From NCBI GenBank assembly GCA_030268105.1, contig BSDZ01000015.1, positions 1,178,001 through 1,242,000 of the forward strand: DNA of 64,000 nt. The letters are read 5' to 3'. Source of the DNA: Volvox africanus. Lineage: Eukaryota; Chlorophyta; Chlorophyceae; Chlamydomonadales; Volvocaceae. Below the pieces are notes generated by a model, which did no database searches, had not been told where the DNA came from, and saw only the letters and a list, made by a program, of their open reading frames with translations. Made by a program: the position numbers and the translations under genes. Positions 37,201-48,049 of this stretch are shown here, in pieces (positions within the stretch are counted from its first letter, which is position 1; each line of letters begins with the position of its first letter).

Positions 37201-40200
37201 ACAAACAGACAAAAAGACAGATAGACAGACAGACTTGTGCTGTGTTTCGGCCCGGTGGTCGGGGCCCCCCCCCCCGGTGCTTGCTTGCCTTTCAGGGCAA
37301 GTCGCCCAGCCACAATGTAACACCCTGAACTAGGCAAATATATACATGCAGACGTACAGTCACACAGTCAGTCTCCGGCAGGCTCTGCTCTCCTCCCCAC
37401 CTTCCACTACCGCCGCCACATGTCCCGCCGTCGCCGCCTGTGGACTGGCGTAGATTGATGACAGGGTTGAGGTGCGACCCAGAATGGTATCCAAACTTGC
37501 ACGTATCTTGCTGTGCCGCTTGTTTCCCCCGACAGAGGGTGATGAAGGGTGCGGGGATGACATGATGTATTCACAGCTTGTACGGCGGCCTCGCGACACT
37601 AGCGGTGACGCCACGCCGGTGGCGGTGTTGGGCGCCTCCCCGCCTGGCGGCGGCTGAAGGAAGATGGCGGCGGCACTGGCGTCCTGAGAGAGGGGCCCCG
37701 GGGCGCAGCGGGGCGGAAGGCTCACAGACGATATCGTGTTGGGTTTTTGATCCGCGGTAACGGAGTACAGCAGCTCGTTCATTTGTAACGTGGTGCATGT
37801 ACGTGTATATGACTAGGAAAAACAAAATCGCGTATGTAATTTTACTTGTAGTCTACATGTACGTATATTCGTACGATATGGTGTACGGGTAAGGTTTTGT
37901 GTACGGGTAAGGCTCACATGAAAGAGCCACACGTCGCATGATCTTTCTGCGATTGGCCGCCGCGTGCGCAGTATGCCCTCAACAGTCCACAATATTTCGC
38001 TCGGAGCTGGGCAGATCAAACACATGCCCACATCCGTCAATTAGCTCGTCTACCTCCATGGCATTTTCTCCTTCCTCTTCCCCCTCTTGACCCCACCGCA
38101 CCCCGCATTACACACATACATATACATATACACTACACGCACTATTTCTGGCCGTGGCCATACCTTCCACGACGTTATGTAAAGCCGCGCAAGACCAGAC
38201 ACCCAACCCTCCAATGAGCCATCCATTGCCGCCATGCCTCCTCCACCCCCACCCACCCACGCACCCACGCACGCACCGGCTGCAGGAATGCCACTCGCGC
38301 CTGGCCCTGTACGCGCGCCACAGCATTCGAGACCTCCACCGCTGCTTCCCCCACTGCCGCCACCACTTGGCTCAGCGTGGCGGCGGCGGCCAACGCCGAC
38401 AGGGAGTCCGCCACAGCCAGGAGGCTGCCACCTTGATACCCGCCACTCCCTCGGACGTGTCCCGCCATCAGTAGCGCCACCCCCGTGAGGGCCTCTGTAG
38501 ACCAGCAGGTGGGGCGGGAGGAAGCTGCCGGGGGAGCGAGGAAGAGATGGGGAGATGGAAGGAAAGGGGGAAGATGAATGAGACAACCAGCTGGTGCTGA
38601 TACTGAAGGAACGACGACTAACCGTGAGGATTGGAAGGTCAGAAGATGATCAAGCTGACGGCATCCAGGGTAGGGAAAGGAAGGGGGGATATTTGGAGCA
38701 TTGATTGAGATCTCCAAATGGGCGGGGGAAGGTTGAGACGGTAAATTTACTCTCGGGCTTGGAGAGGGGTAACGAGTAGGAAAACGACGGACACGGGCAA
38801 GCAAGTAATGCGCCTGAAGAAGAGGGTGTAGGATGAAGAAGAGGGTCTGCGATGCAATGCAAGCCGCTGTGGTGGCGCACGGGTTGTGGTGGTGGTGATG
38901 AATATGCGGAGAACAAGCGGGTCGGTTGCAAGGAATACAGATTATCATCTGAGTTCTATGTAGCTGTGTCCACGCGTGTATGTGTGAGTATCTGAGTGCA
39001 CGTGCATAAAGATAATACTGATAACGGATAGTGGCATTCACTGAGGCCTTACGTACCACTCACCTTCTAATGTGGACATATTGATGGGACGCTAGAGTCA
39101 TCAAGTTTTAAACTAGATACATGTAACAAGTTAAGTAATAACAAAGTACATGCCACCACCACCCTCATCACCACCAGCACCAAGGACAAGAACAACAATA
39201 ATAACATCATTATCTTATTAATTTAAGAATAGGAAATCGGTAAGTTGGTAAATTTATTAGTGATACTCCATGCATTTGCAAGCATATGCATTCCAGGATT
39301 AATCTTGACGGAGAGCAGGATAAGAATCCCTCCACTGGTTGAGGGCGGATGTGCCCCCGATGTTGATGGACGGTGAGGACCCCGGTTATAGTGACTTGCG
39401 AGCCGACCAGGAGTGGAGTTGAGGCCGCCATTGATCCGGCAGATTCCACTAGATACTGATGGTGGGTGCTGAACCACCTACCTACCGGGAAATCACTGAT
39501 TTCGGAGATGTCAGCTTCCCTAGGTGGGAACGGATGAGGGTGCCCCGAAATACACCAAGGGGAAGGTAGGGACTACTGCCAGGTGGTGGCCGCGGGTGAA
39601 GCAAAGCCCCCTATCTCACACATAGATAGATGGATAGGTATCTTTAAACCTTGAACCCAGTATATAAATAAAAACTGTATTTTTCCGTGTTGCGCCCGGC
39701 GTTGCCACGCAGTTGGCACGGCCATCGCCTCCACCACCCTCCTCACATTTTGACGCCATTGACATGACCCCGACCGGCACTCCCGCAGTCACCATCGCCA
39801 CCGCCGCAAACTGGCGGCAGTTATGTGCTACAGCCAATTGCCGCCACGGCTCCGGCAGATCGTTCCTACGGCAACTGCCGCCGTCGATGCCGCCGCTACC
39901 TCCGACTGGCCTTTGGTGCCAGGTCGAGTGTGACGACGAAAGGTCGCCACTGCCGCAGCTCTCGGAGGCCGGAGGGGCCTCTTGGAACATGACGGGCATT
40001 GTGGGACAGACCTGTATCGGGGTTACAGGTCACGAGGTGTACGGCACACGGTCATTATAAAGATGTTCCAATTAAGTCTTTACGTAGATCTGATATAGAT
40101 CTAGATATGACCGATTCAGCTGAAAATAAGGATGATAAGAAAGAAAGCTCAAAGGAAAATAATGATTCTTATATATTCTTATAAAATAATGATACGGTGA

Positions 40201-43194
40201 GGGGCTTATATCGGGTGTTCGTACACACATTTTGGAGTTCCATGGACAGCAAAAGTTATGCCGGCAACAGTGACATACAAAACAACACAAACTACTACTA
40301 CTACTACTACTAATAATAATAAGGTTTTTAGTTTTTGGTAAATCTACTCAACAACAAAAGGGAAGAAATATCCTTTATTGAAAAAAAATATTCTATAAAG
40401 CTTAATTTTTACATTGATAAAGAGGCCACAGCTGATAGCTATTCAATAGAAATAATTAAATTACATGAGCACGCCCCGCCAGTAAGTTAGGGCAGGATGC
40501 CATGAGGAGTTAAAGACAAAAGCAATCGGTGCGGGTGGCGGTATGGCGGTAGGCGGGATGATGATGATAGTGATAATGATGATGATATGAATAATGATGA
40601 TGATGATGATGATGATGATAGTGATAATGATGACCACAACGAGAGGCTTATGAAGCATCTATCATGTGTCTGTTTGAGAAGCTGTGAACGTGTATATGCG
40701 TTTCCGCCCAGGCCTCGCAAACCCCGAGCCTCCAGCTCCCTATCATGAGGCGGATCTATCCACCATTGCCACCGATGAGGTTCAGGGGTTGGGGGTTGGC
40801 GGTTGGCAGCTGACGCGTACCTACATATGCACCACCACCACCTCCCTATCTCCACACAGACGCACGCACACACGCACACACTCTAAAACACTCGCACAAA
40901 AACAAAAACACATGGTCACACCTCGTAACGGCGGAGGGCCGCATCCGCCACTGAGTAGGGGCTCCTCGGGACTTCGGAGTCCGCACCGCCAAACATCTGC
41001 CGCTTGCCTACCGCCATGTCCCCCTCCAGCCCCGCACACGCAACCACCGTGGCGGTCTTGTCCGTGGCTAGGAGACATATGCTATAACAGCAACAGCAGC
41101 AATAGAGTCAGCAGTGGCAGTGTCAGCAGCAGTGTCAGCAGCAGCAGCAGCAGCAGCGGAGGACGTGCTTAATCGCATGGGGAGGTGGAGAGGGAGAGGC
41201 ATATGAGTTCGGACGGCTGGCCATTGTCGGGCGGACGCACAGCAGCTAAGATGCATGCGACTTCCCTCACATCGAGGGCAAGAGCTCAGCATGGCATGTG
41301 CGCGCAGCGTATGACGTGGGTCGGCAAAATAGTCAATTACTGCTGCAGAACGGAAAGCGAATCCGAAAAACACTTGATGTGGGAGGTTTACCCCGCTTGT
41401 CAAAAAGAAATAAAAACGAACGGACTGAGAACAGCAGGACGTAGAAATAGATGAGGAGGGTAAGGATACAAAAAAATGTGATATGTAAGCAAAACGTACG
41501 AAATGTGTGAGAAAACGGCAGGATGATAGGTAATAATTCGTGAGTTATAATGATGGTTCGTATTACTGTCAATGAATGGACTATCTAGACAATAAATGTA
41601 GGTTGGCAATTTTGCATTACATATATGGCACATTATTTGGCAGAGGTCATGTGTACGACCCCATGTCGTTTTAAATGAGTGCAAATGCCCCGGAACCAAT
41701 ATATAAGCCCCGTATTGACTCTGTGCGGACTTATATCCAGCATATAGAACTGGACCTGGAATATGAGGAATTTGGGTCGCATGGGTTACGGCGAATTACG
41801 GCCGCTTGTTTTGAACTGGTCGCTTTAGATCCACTTCGGATTCGGATTCAGATTCCGCATGTTTGATCCGCAACACGGAGTGCACAACACGGAGAGACAG
41901 AAGTCCCTTCTCCAAGGCCAGACGGAGAGTAAATCACATTCCACTTGCTGAAATGTACTGTTGGAAACACTGGCAACACTGAAGTGTTTGTTTATGTTTG
42001 TTTATTTTCTTTTGGGCGCGTGTATGCATTTGATTGTGTTATCGTTATATATCCTTATTCTTTAAAAGAGTTGTAGAAAGCGGTGTTCAAGGACATAGAT
42101 GGGTGACGGACAAGAGGTGAGGCTATACGGCCTTTAGCCGCCTTGGAGAAACGTTATCCAGATGCTAAAACCCCTTACACAGTAACCCCTCCCAGTCCGA
42201 GGGTATCACACAATATTTGTTTCACCCGCCAACCAGAAACGTCGCCTCCAGCCAGGCCAGGCTCAACCATGTGTACAACACTGATCCCTCATGTGGGTCA
42301 TCCTCATCCGCTACAGAGTAAGTTCCCAATGGTGATCATCACATACAGCACCACCATTGTTCGATCTGAACTCAGACGTGAACTTCCCCCATGAAGGGCA
42401 CCGTGCAGCATGTGTGATGGATGACATTTGCACTACAGAGGCAGTTAAGCAATCGGCCATCGGACTCGCCCTGCAAGTCCTGGGAATGCTAATGTCAACA
42501 TGAAAAAACACGCGGTCTCGTTTGCGCGATCTGGGTCAAAGGATAGATGGATGGATGAATGGATGGAGATTGGGTGGGTGGGTGATAGGGTAATGCACTG
42601 CCTAGAATCCTCACTGCGAATACATAGTCCTGACAGTGCATCACCCACCCACCCAACCTCCTTCCATTCATCAATTCATCCATCGCAGTGAGGATTCTGG
42701 GTTTGGGAGCGAGGTAGATACCGCATAGGAGGTGCATACCGCATATCTATGTCTGACATGATGATCTGTTTGGGAAGGGGCGCTAGAGACTCCCGGAGTG
42801 CGTTGAGGGCCGCCAATACGAAATGCGAAGAGGTGGCTCTACTTGCGCCAGGGACGCGTCGTGTGCTCACCTGACTTGGTCAGCGCTAAGGTGCTGGCAC
42901 ATGGCTTTGCAAGCGTTCACGAGCGAAGGCAGGCCACCGCCCTCCAACAATGCCAAGGAGTGCAAAAGCTCAAGGAAAGAGGCATTTACCTGTAGAATGT
43001 TCATCACATATGTCTCTAACTTCGCTTTTCATAGGGTTAATACCCTTAGCGTCCGCTCGGCATGGGCCGAATCTTACCGTTCGAGGAGGCTGAGCCACGG
43101 ATTTTAAGCGCGAATCCATTGTTTCCGGCGCCAGGTAATAACCATTTGCTTCCTTGGGCTCCGACGTCGGAAAAAGGCACGAGAAAAGCGTCAT
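28213..43194 (-). CDS. GAF-domain TKL-type protein kinase (about 28 exons)
   Basis: Minus-strand exons: 43078-43194, 42871-42989, 42740-42841, 42355-42470, 41271-41342, 40922-41067, 39747-40011, 38273-38524, 38164-38208, 37918-38006, 37401-37812, 36942-37033, 36241-36351, 35545-35727, 35168-35245, 33645-34317, 33101-33159, 32822-32906, 32511-32529, 31960-32146, 31526-31682, 30973-31071, 30551-30603, 29943-30160, 29644-29678, 29317-29352, 28821-28843, 28213-28461; about 1363 residues. The middle holds GAF-like segments (LPEPWRQLAVAHNCRQFAAV; SCDVWLFH...NELLYSVTADQ; EATGLCVSDCASYVQ). The kinase has IGKGGYGTVYRG, VAVKVIQ, SHPNIVQ, ALVMEYMDAGSL, LVHCDLKPQNVLL, SDFGLAK, THIAPEVF and CWHQLPSVRPTADEL. 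The catalytic loop is HCD instead of HRD, so it is a non-RD kinase. Start ATG is the first in the exon. The 38273/38208 junction is the weakest. The GAF part suggests ligand-regulated signalling; the substrate is unknown. Confidence 0.85.
28491..28572. repeat. 12-bp purine minisatellite in kinase intron
   Basis: About seven tandem AGGGAGGGGAAG units in the last kinase intron (28462-28820), directly upstream of the final acceptor on the minus strand, where it forms a pyrimidine tract. Confidence 0.9.
31093..31122. repeat. Interstitial telomere-like TTTTAGGG run
   Basis: Two to three TTTTAGGG-type units in the kinase intron 31072-31525. Confidence 0.7.
31378..31516. repeat. 47-bp minisatellite in kinase intron
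   Basis: Three nearly identical 47-bp units, each containing GCCCTGATGGCCCCTCCC, in intron 31072-31525, ending just before the donor at 31525. Confidence 0.9.
33400..33600. repeat. (CCCCTG)n hexanucleotide array
   Basis: About 33 near-perfect CCCCTG units (CAGGGG on the transcribed strand) in the kinase intron 33160-33644. The frames stay open through it, which creates long but spurious Gly-Gln and Gly-Arg frames. Confidence 0.95.
34350..34425. repeat. GGT/GAT trinucleotide repeat
   Basis: Interrupted GGT repeats in kinase intron 34318-35167, next to the acceptor of exon 33645-34317. In another frame it gives a His-rich peptide, which I treat as intronic because the acceptor GTTCAG at 34318-34323 excludes it. 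Confidence 0.8.
34715..34965 (+). repeat. Dispersed ~260-bp repeat, copy 1
   Basis: Shares ordered blocks with 39340-39610, such as GATGGACGGTGA, GGTGGGTGCTGAAC, ACTGATTTCGGAGA, GGATGAGGGTGCCCCGAAA and GGGAAGGTAGGGACT, in the same orientation. It ends in a CCCCCTATC tail followed by a simple repeat. It lies in kinase intron 34318-35167. Probably a non-autonomous transposon or SINE family; no coding capacity seen. Confidence 0.85.
36313..36640. repeat. 44-bp minisatellite carrying 3' splice sites
   Basis: About seven tandem units with exact 44-bp spacing (CCTGAGGGCG at 36351, 36395, 36439, 36483, 36527, 36571 and 36615). On the minus strand every unit holds CCGCCCTCAG followed by GGCGCC, a good acceptor. 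The kinase exon 36241-36351 begins at the unit nearest the coding sequence, so its first 12 codons are repeat-derived. Confidence 0.9.
37240..37328. repeat. Short dispersed repeat (GGGCAAGTCGCCC family), copy 1
   Basis: Contains CCTTTCAGGGCAAGTCGCCC and then AATGTAACACC. Related copies lie at 45755-45815 and 59570-59605. This copy is in the kinase intron 37034-37400. Confidence 0.65.
39340..39610 (+). repeat. Dispersed ~260-bp repeat, copy 2
   Basis: Second copy of the element at 34715-34965, same orientation, in kinase intron 38525-39746. The copies differ at many positions and by small indels, so they are not recent duplicates. Confidence 0.85.
40555..40636. repeat. GAT/AAT trinucleotide repeat
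   Basis: Interrupted GAT repeat in kinase intron 40012-40921. Confidence 0.9.
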
Positions 43195-43884
43195 GACCAC
43201 TTGAGCGACTATAGAATGGAGGCGTGAAAAGCTTCACTGCCGTCCATATACTTGTGAAAAATCTCAGGAGTTAAAATTATGGAATATCATCATATATATT
43301 GTCACCGAAACCAGAAGCTTTGGGTTGAAAGCCAGGAGAACGAGGGTCCTAGCGCTGGTCATAACAGGGCGTCAAAATTGTAACCTTGTATTAATCATTA
43401 TTGAGAGCGTTCATTACGTCCTCCGCAAACTGTGCAGCTGGTTTCTGCCGTGAAAGGACGATGCGCTTTTAACGCATACGGCACATCATTGCTTGAAAAA
43501 GACCGCTTCTTTCAATAATGTTTCTTCGTGTACTTACTCCAAGGTAACAAAACCTCGCTTGCCTCTTTCAGGTGTGGAATTACTTATTATGTAAAGTTCT
43601 TATTAATGTCGCTTTTTTCATCTTCCGCCCAATCCCCGGAAACTTCAGAGCTTCGAATAATTTGTTTTATTATTTATGTTTTATGTCAAAGATAATTTAC
43701 TTATAGATACTGTCATGAACTCATTAATGTCCTAACCGGAATGCGATATCCTAGCAATGCAATGGCCACGAAACTATCAACGTGCTGTAACTCATGTATT
43801 ATATATATGGACATAGCATGAGTAATAGTTAAGCTGTGTTAAGCGGAGAGGGAAGCCAAGGCACCTGCATCTTACCTGCGCGAC

Positions 43885-44085
43885 TTATGATCAGCCATTT
43901 TAACGTGTTGATCAGCTAGAATTCGGAGAAGTTTTGACAACATTTTTGCGACTTTTTTCATGGCGCGCAACTCCCTCGCTGAGTCATACGTGTGGTTACA
44001 CACCCGAGGTTCCTCGCTCGTCTGGCTCCTGCTTTAGCTGCATCACCATGGCAAACTTCTGGAACTTGACAGAGATTTCCTGCAA
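43885..44085 (-). other. Exon-like coding stretches, unknown gene or relic
   Basis: On the minus strand, acceptor TTGTTGCAG at about 44083 is followed by an open frame EISVKFQKFAMVMQLKQEPD. A little further on, RELRAMKKVAKMLSKLLRIL continues as ADQHVKMADHKSR to a good donor CGCGCAG/GTAAG at about 43876. Both look protein-like (amphipathic helices), but the gap between them is too short for a normal intron and the frames do not join, so this may be a relic. I do not recognise the family. Confidence 0.2.
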
Positions 44086-45754
44086 CAATTATGCGCAAGA
44101 TTGATATCGTGATATCGTGATATCGTGCCCGACTACGTCCGGCTTGTCGCCGTCTTATTAGCACACCTCTTTTGGACGCATAGGGACACATATTTCCATG
44201 TTTCTGATGCCATTAATGGTGGTACATAATAAAAGAACAACCATCGCGTGCTGGTAACGTGATGCCACGTGAAGAATATACGCACAGAGCCCTCCACTCT
44301 GGTTACGGATACATGTGCTCCATCCAAAATCGATTACACCTTTCACAGCCTCAACGTCCCTCATCAACCGGCCAGCAACATGTCACACATCATCTACAGC
44401 CATCAAAGCTCCCTTAACAGGCCGGGGAGCTGTTCTTTGTTACTACTGCTCCTCTCACTTTATTATTCCGATTTAACAACGAATGCCACCGCTTTCGTTT
44501 CACCACTTTTCCACTTTACCACCACGCGTTCAATGCGCCCTTTCGATGTGCATGGCTTCACTGCTACGTGCGTTATTAGGAACGAAGCTTTACGTGTTGG
44601 TTAGCCCAAGCCGCCACCACTCAGTCGAGAACTTGGTTGATGACCAGTCTTGAGCCCGCTCAGCTATCTATCGCGTGGACGGAAGTGGGCGTTGAAGCTG
44701 TGCATCCTGCAGTGTATGCATGGATGGAACGAAGGGACGAACGAACGGTAGTTAAAATGCATGGAAAGAGATGGACGAGCGATCGTACGTACTTGCATGT
44801 CGCATTTTCGAAGCTTGCAAACCTTAACACAACAATCAAGTATGGCACCCAAAACACCTTACTTTGAATGCATACTGTAGCTAGCCGTCCATCTGTGTAG
44901 GAAAAACACTTTGTTCAATAGAAAACGCACACCGAAGTATGGTTGTAACCGGATGGTAACCGGATTATAACGACCAGGCGGTACATACGTACCGTAAGGA
45001 TTATTACAATTTCTGAGGTTGTACCAAGGCGCGATAGATACCTCTTTGGCCGAGAACGCCTTAAATTGACGAATGATACGTCTTTATTTATGGATTTGCG
45101 TCGGAGATAGCTACCAACGGCGAAATTGATAAAAGTTACATACTGCTACAAGTTCTGCGTTGAATTGGTTCCAAATAAAGTGCTCGTCCCTGCTGCTGCT
45201 TATTATTATGTTCTTTACTGTCTTAAATCGTGTAAAGTAATGCTTTGCTGTAACACGTGCTTCATTAGGGCAGGCGTGATGTGCGAATCCTTCGGAACCT
45301 ACATACAAAACCTCTGTATCATCATCATCATCATGAAGATTGTTATAATATATAAAACCCTTAGTTCATATCTTATTATATCTTCACTTGAGCGTAAGCA
45401 GTCAGCTCCACATTCATACGACCATCGCTCGGAAATGGTCGTTTCGTATATATGTCGTAGAGTGCTCCTGCTGGCCGCCGCCTTTTCCATGCATGCACGT
45501 CGCTCGTATGTCCCTGCATGATGTATTTATGCCATCAAGTCTGCTGGTCAAGCAAATTGTTTAGAGCCTTATTGTTGCATCTTGCTTTCATTACATGTGC
45601 TGCCAGTGACATGTATGTATGAGGCAGGATGGACAGCAGTAGATAGATAGATAGATGGATGGATAAAGTGCCCTTGCTGGCTCAAGCGAGGGGAGGAGCA
45701 TATGGCGGGACAAAAAGACTAAACTGTGTGTTCCTCCCTGCGCTGTAGTTTGAC

Positions 45755-45815
45755 CTGGTCAGGGCCGCAGACCTTGTCCTTTCAGGGCAAGTCGCCCACA
45801 GTGTAACACCTAAAA
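45755..45815. repeat. Short dispersed repeat (GGGCAAGTCGCCC family), copy 2
   Basis: Contains CCTTTCAGGGCAAGTCGCCC and AGTGTAACACC; relative of 37240-37328. Confidence 0.65.
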
Positions 45816-46293
45816 CACCTAATGCACACACACACACACACTTGTTAGGGCGGGCCACTGTAGTATCCTGGGCTAAGGTATGAATGTATATGGCTAATAT
45901 CCGGGTTGACCAGGAAACTGGACATCTTCCGATTGAGCGCCTTTACTGTTTGGCGGATATTAGCATGGAGACACAACAGCCAAGCTATATAGCAAGCAAT
46001 CAATACGGATTGTTGCAACGAAAACAATACAGATCTATTAAGGAAACAAATTAGCCTTCATGTATGGTAGGCTTCATCCATAACCCTAACCTTACACAGA
46101 CCATGGTCATATGCTCGTCGCCAGCCACGTCATGTACGTGGGATGATGATCCAAATGATGACGGAATGCAGCAGCAGCATTAGTAGTAGTGTATGTGTGC
46201 ATGTGAACGAAGGAAGGGCACCTTCCGATATATCATGACAAGCACGCATGACACGTTTTTAAAAGAACCCGTTACTATACTAGTCGAATAAAT

Positions 46294-46350
46294 CTCCGTC
46301 TGTCTGTCTGTCTGTCTGTCTATCCATCCATCCATCCATCCATCCATCCA
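46294..46350. repeat. (CTGT)n(CCAT)n tetranucleotide array
   Basis: Four to five CTGT units followed by about eight CCAT units. Noncoding. Confidence 0.9.
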
Positions 46351-46757
46351 TTTTTACTCGGTTTGTACATTTATGGATGGAACGATTTACATAGCTAGCT
46401 AATCAAGCAAACCTATAACCTGCTGAGGTATGTATAGATGGACGAATGTATAATCCAGCTGCATACATATAGCAATCCATTAGCTACAAATAACAAGAAA
46501 GAAATTAGCCATACAAGTCGAAGGATAATCTATTATAATTAAGCCATTTCCCTATATATATATCAGTCAGATATATGGAAATATGTATGCATTGAGAGAG
46601 GGAGAAAGAGAGAGAGGGAGAGAGTTTCCCAATGTACATAAGATCACAATCAGCAAGCAATCGGCCACATATACACAAATTCACATGGACCAGGATGATG
46701 ACAGCAGCAGGGTGCTGCGCGTGGGCAATCTATCTAAGGCCAAAATGGTGACGAACG

Positions 46758-46872
<115 letters not shown>

Positions 46873-47736
46873 AGCCATCCACAATAAGCAGTTGGTTGCA
46901 ACCAATAAATCTTCATTCATTCACGCGCCTCTCATCGCAATAAATGGATTTTATTCTTATGTTAGGCGTGCTACCTACGCTGCTACAACGCCCCTGCCCT
47001 GCCTCTTTGATGAAGTGATGCTACAGCCGATGGACAAGCATGCTGCACCAACATACATGCATACAGCGGGCAATTTATCAGGTAGGTTGGTTTAGATATT
47101 GATCTCGATAGGTAGAGGTAGGTAGATAGATAGATAGAGGGCCAGCAGCCAATCAACAGGCTTGTACCAGGCAGCAGGGAGCAATCAGCACATATATAAA
47201 GAACATGTGAGTGCGTGGTCACAAAGAAACAAACATCTGCTGCTGCATGTCCGTGCAGCAGCATGCATGCATAGGTATTATAGGAATGATATTAATGCAT
47301 CATTCTATAATTAATAACATGATGGAATCACTCAAGCAAGTAAACAATTATTGATTGACGACAAATAGCTTGGCCATCTTATCTTAGTCATCATCACATC
47401 ATCGTTCATCATCATCCTCATTGACAATAATACGTATCGTTATAAACAACGATGCATTAAGTCGTTATCTCACGGGTCAGGCAGGATACGAGAGATATAA
47501 CATGTTGCCTAGATTGATGAGACAGGGTACGGCGCTCTGCTGCTGCCTGAGCGAGCGAGGAGTGAGTGAGGGCTGCTGGATGTGCGAGCGAGATCAGCGG
47601 CAGAGGGCTATACCCTGTCAAACGATTTGTAGTATATATCGAGTAAACGACTGAAACATGAGACATCGGCAGGTTCATTCAAATGCCAGGCGCCGAGGTA
47701 CCAGTGCGCACACATATTACCAGCCAGTCAACGACC

Positions 47737-48030
47737 TGCTGTATCACATTCCCAAACTGGCGGTATTGATAACTACCGGCTGATAGGAAAGTCAGGGCTT
47801 AGGTACCCTATGCTCAGTACGGCAAGTCACCAGCTTGCAAAAAGCTGCAGTCTCTAAGGAAGAGAATACATGAATATGTATTATGGAAACAGATACAATC
47901 AACCGGTAAGATCCAACTCACGCGAGTCTACCAGTTACATTAGGGCATGCAACCCATAGCCACGCATGGAGGGTGTAGTCAAGCGACTATTTACTTAGCA
48001 AGGAGCTAAGCCTAGTACCATAATACAACA
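47737..48030 (-). repeat. Chromovirus 3' LTR
   Basis: Matches 52238-52547 over its length with scattered differences, for example the shared blocks CTACCGGCTGATAGGAAAGT and ACATTAGGGCATGCAACCCA. Confidence 0.9.
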
Positions 48031-48046
48031 ACTATTCCCCCTTTTT
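48031..48046 (-). promoter_or_regulatory. Chromovirus polypurine tract
   Basis: On the minus strand AAAAAGGGGGAATAGT directly precedes the 3' LTR, the normal place for the plus-strand primer. The TRIM copies have the same GGGGGAATA core before their 3' LTR. Confidence 0.8.
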
Positions 48047-48049
48047 GGA

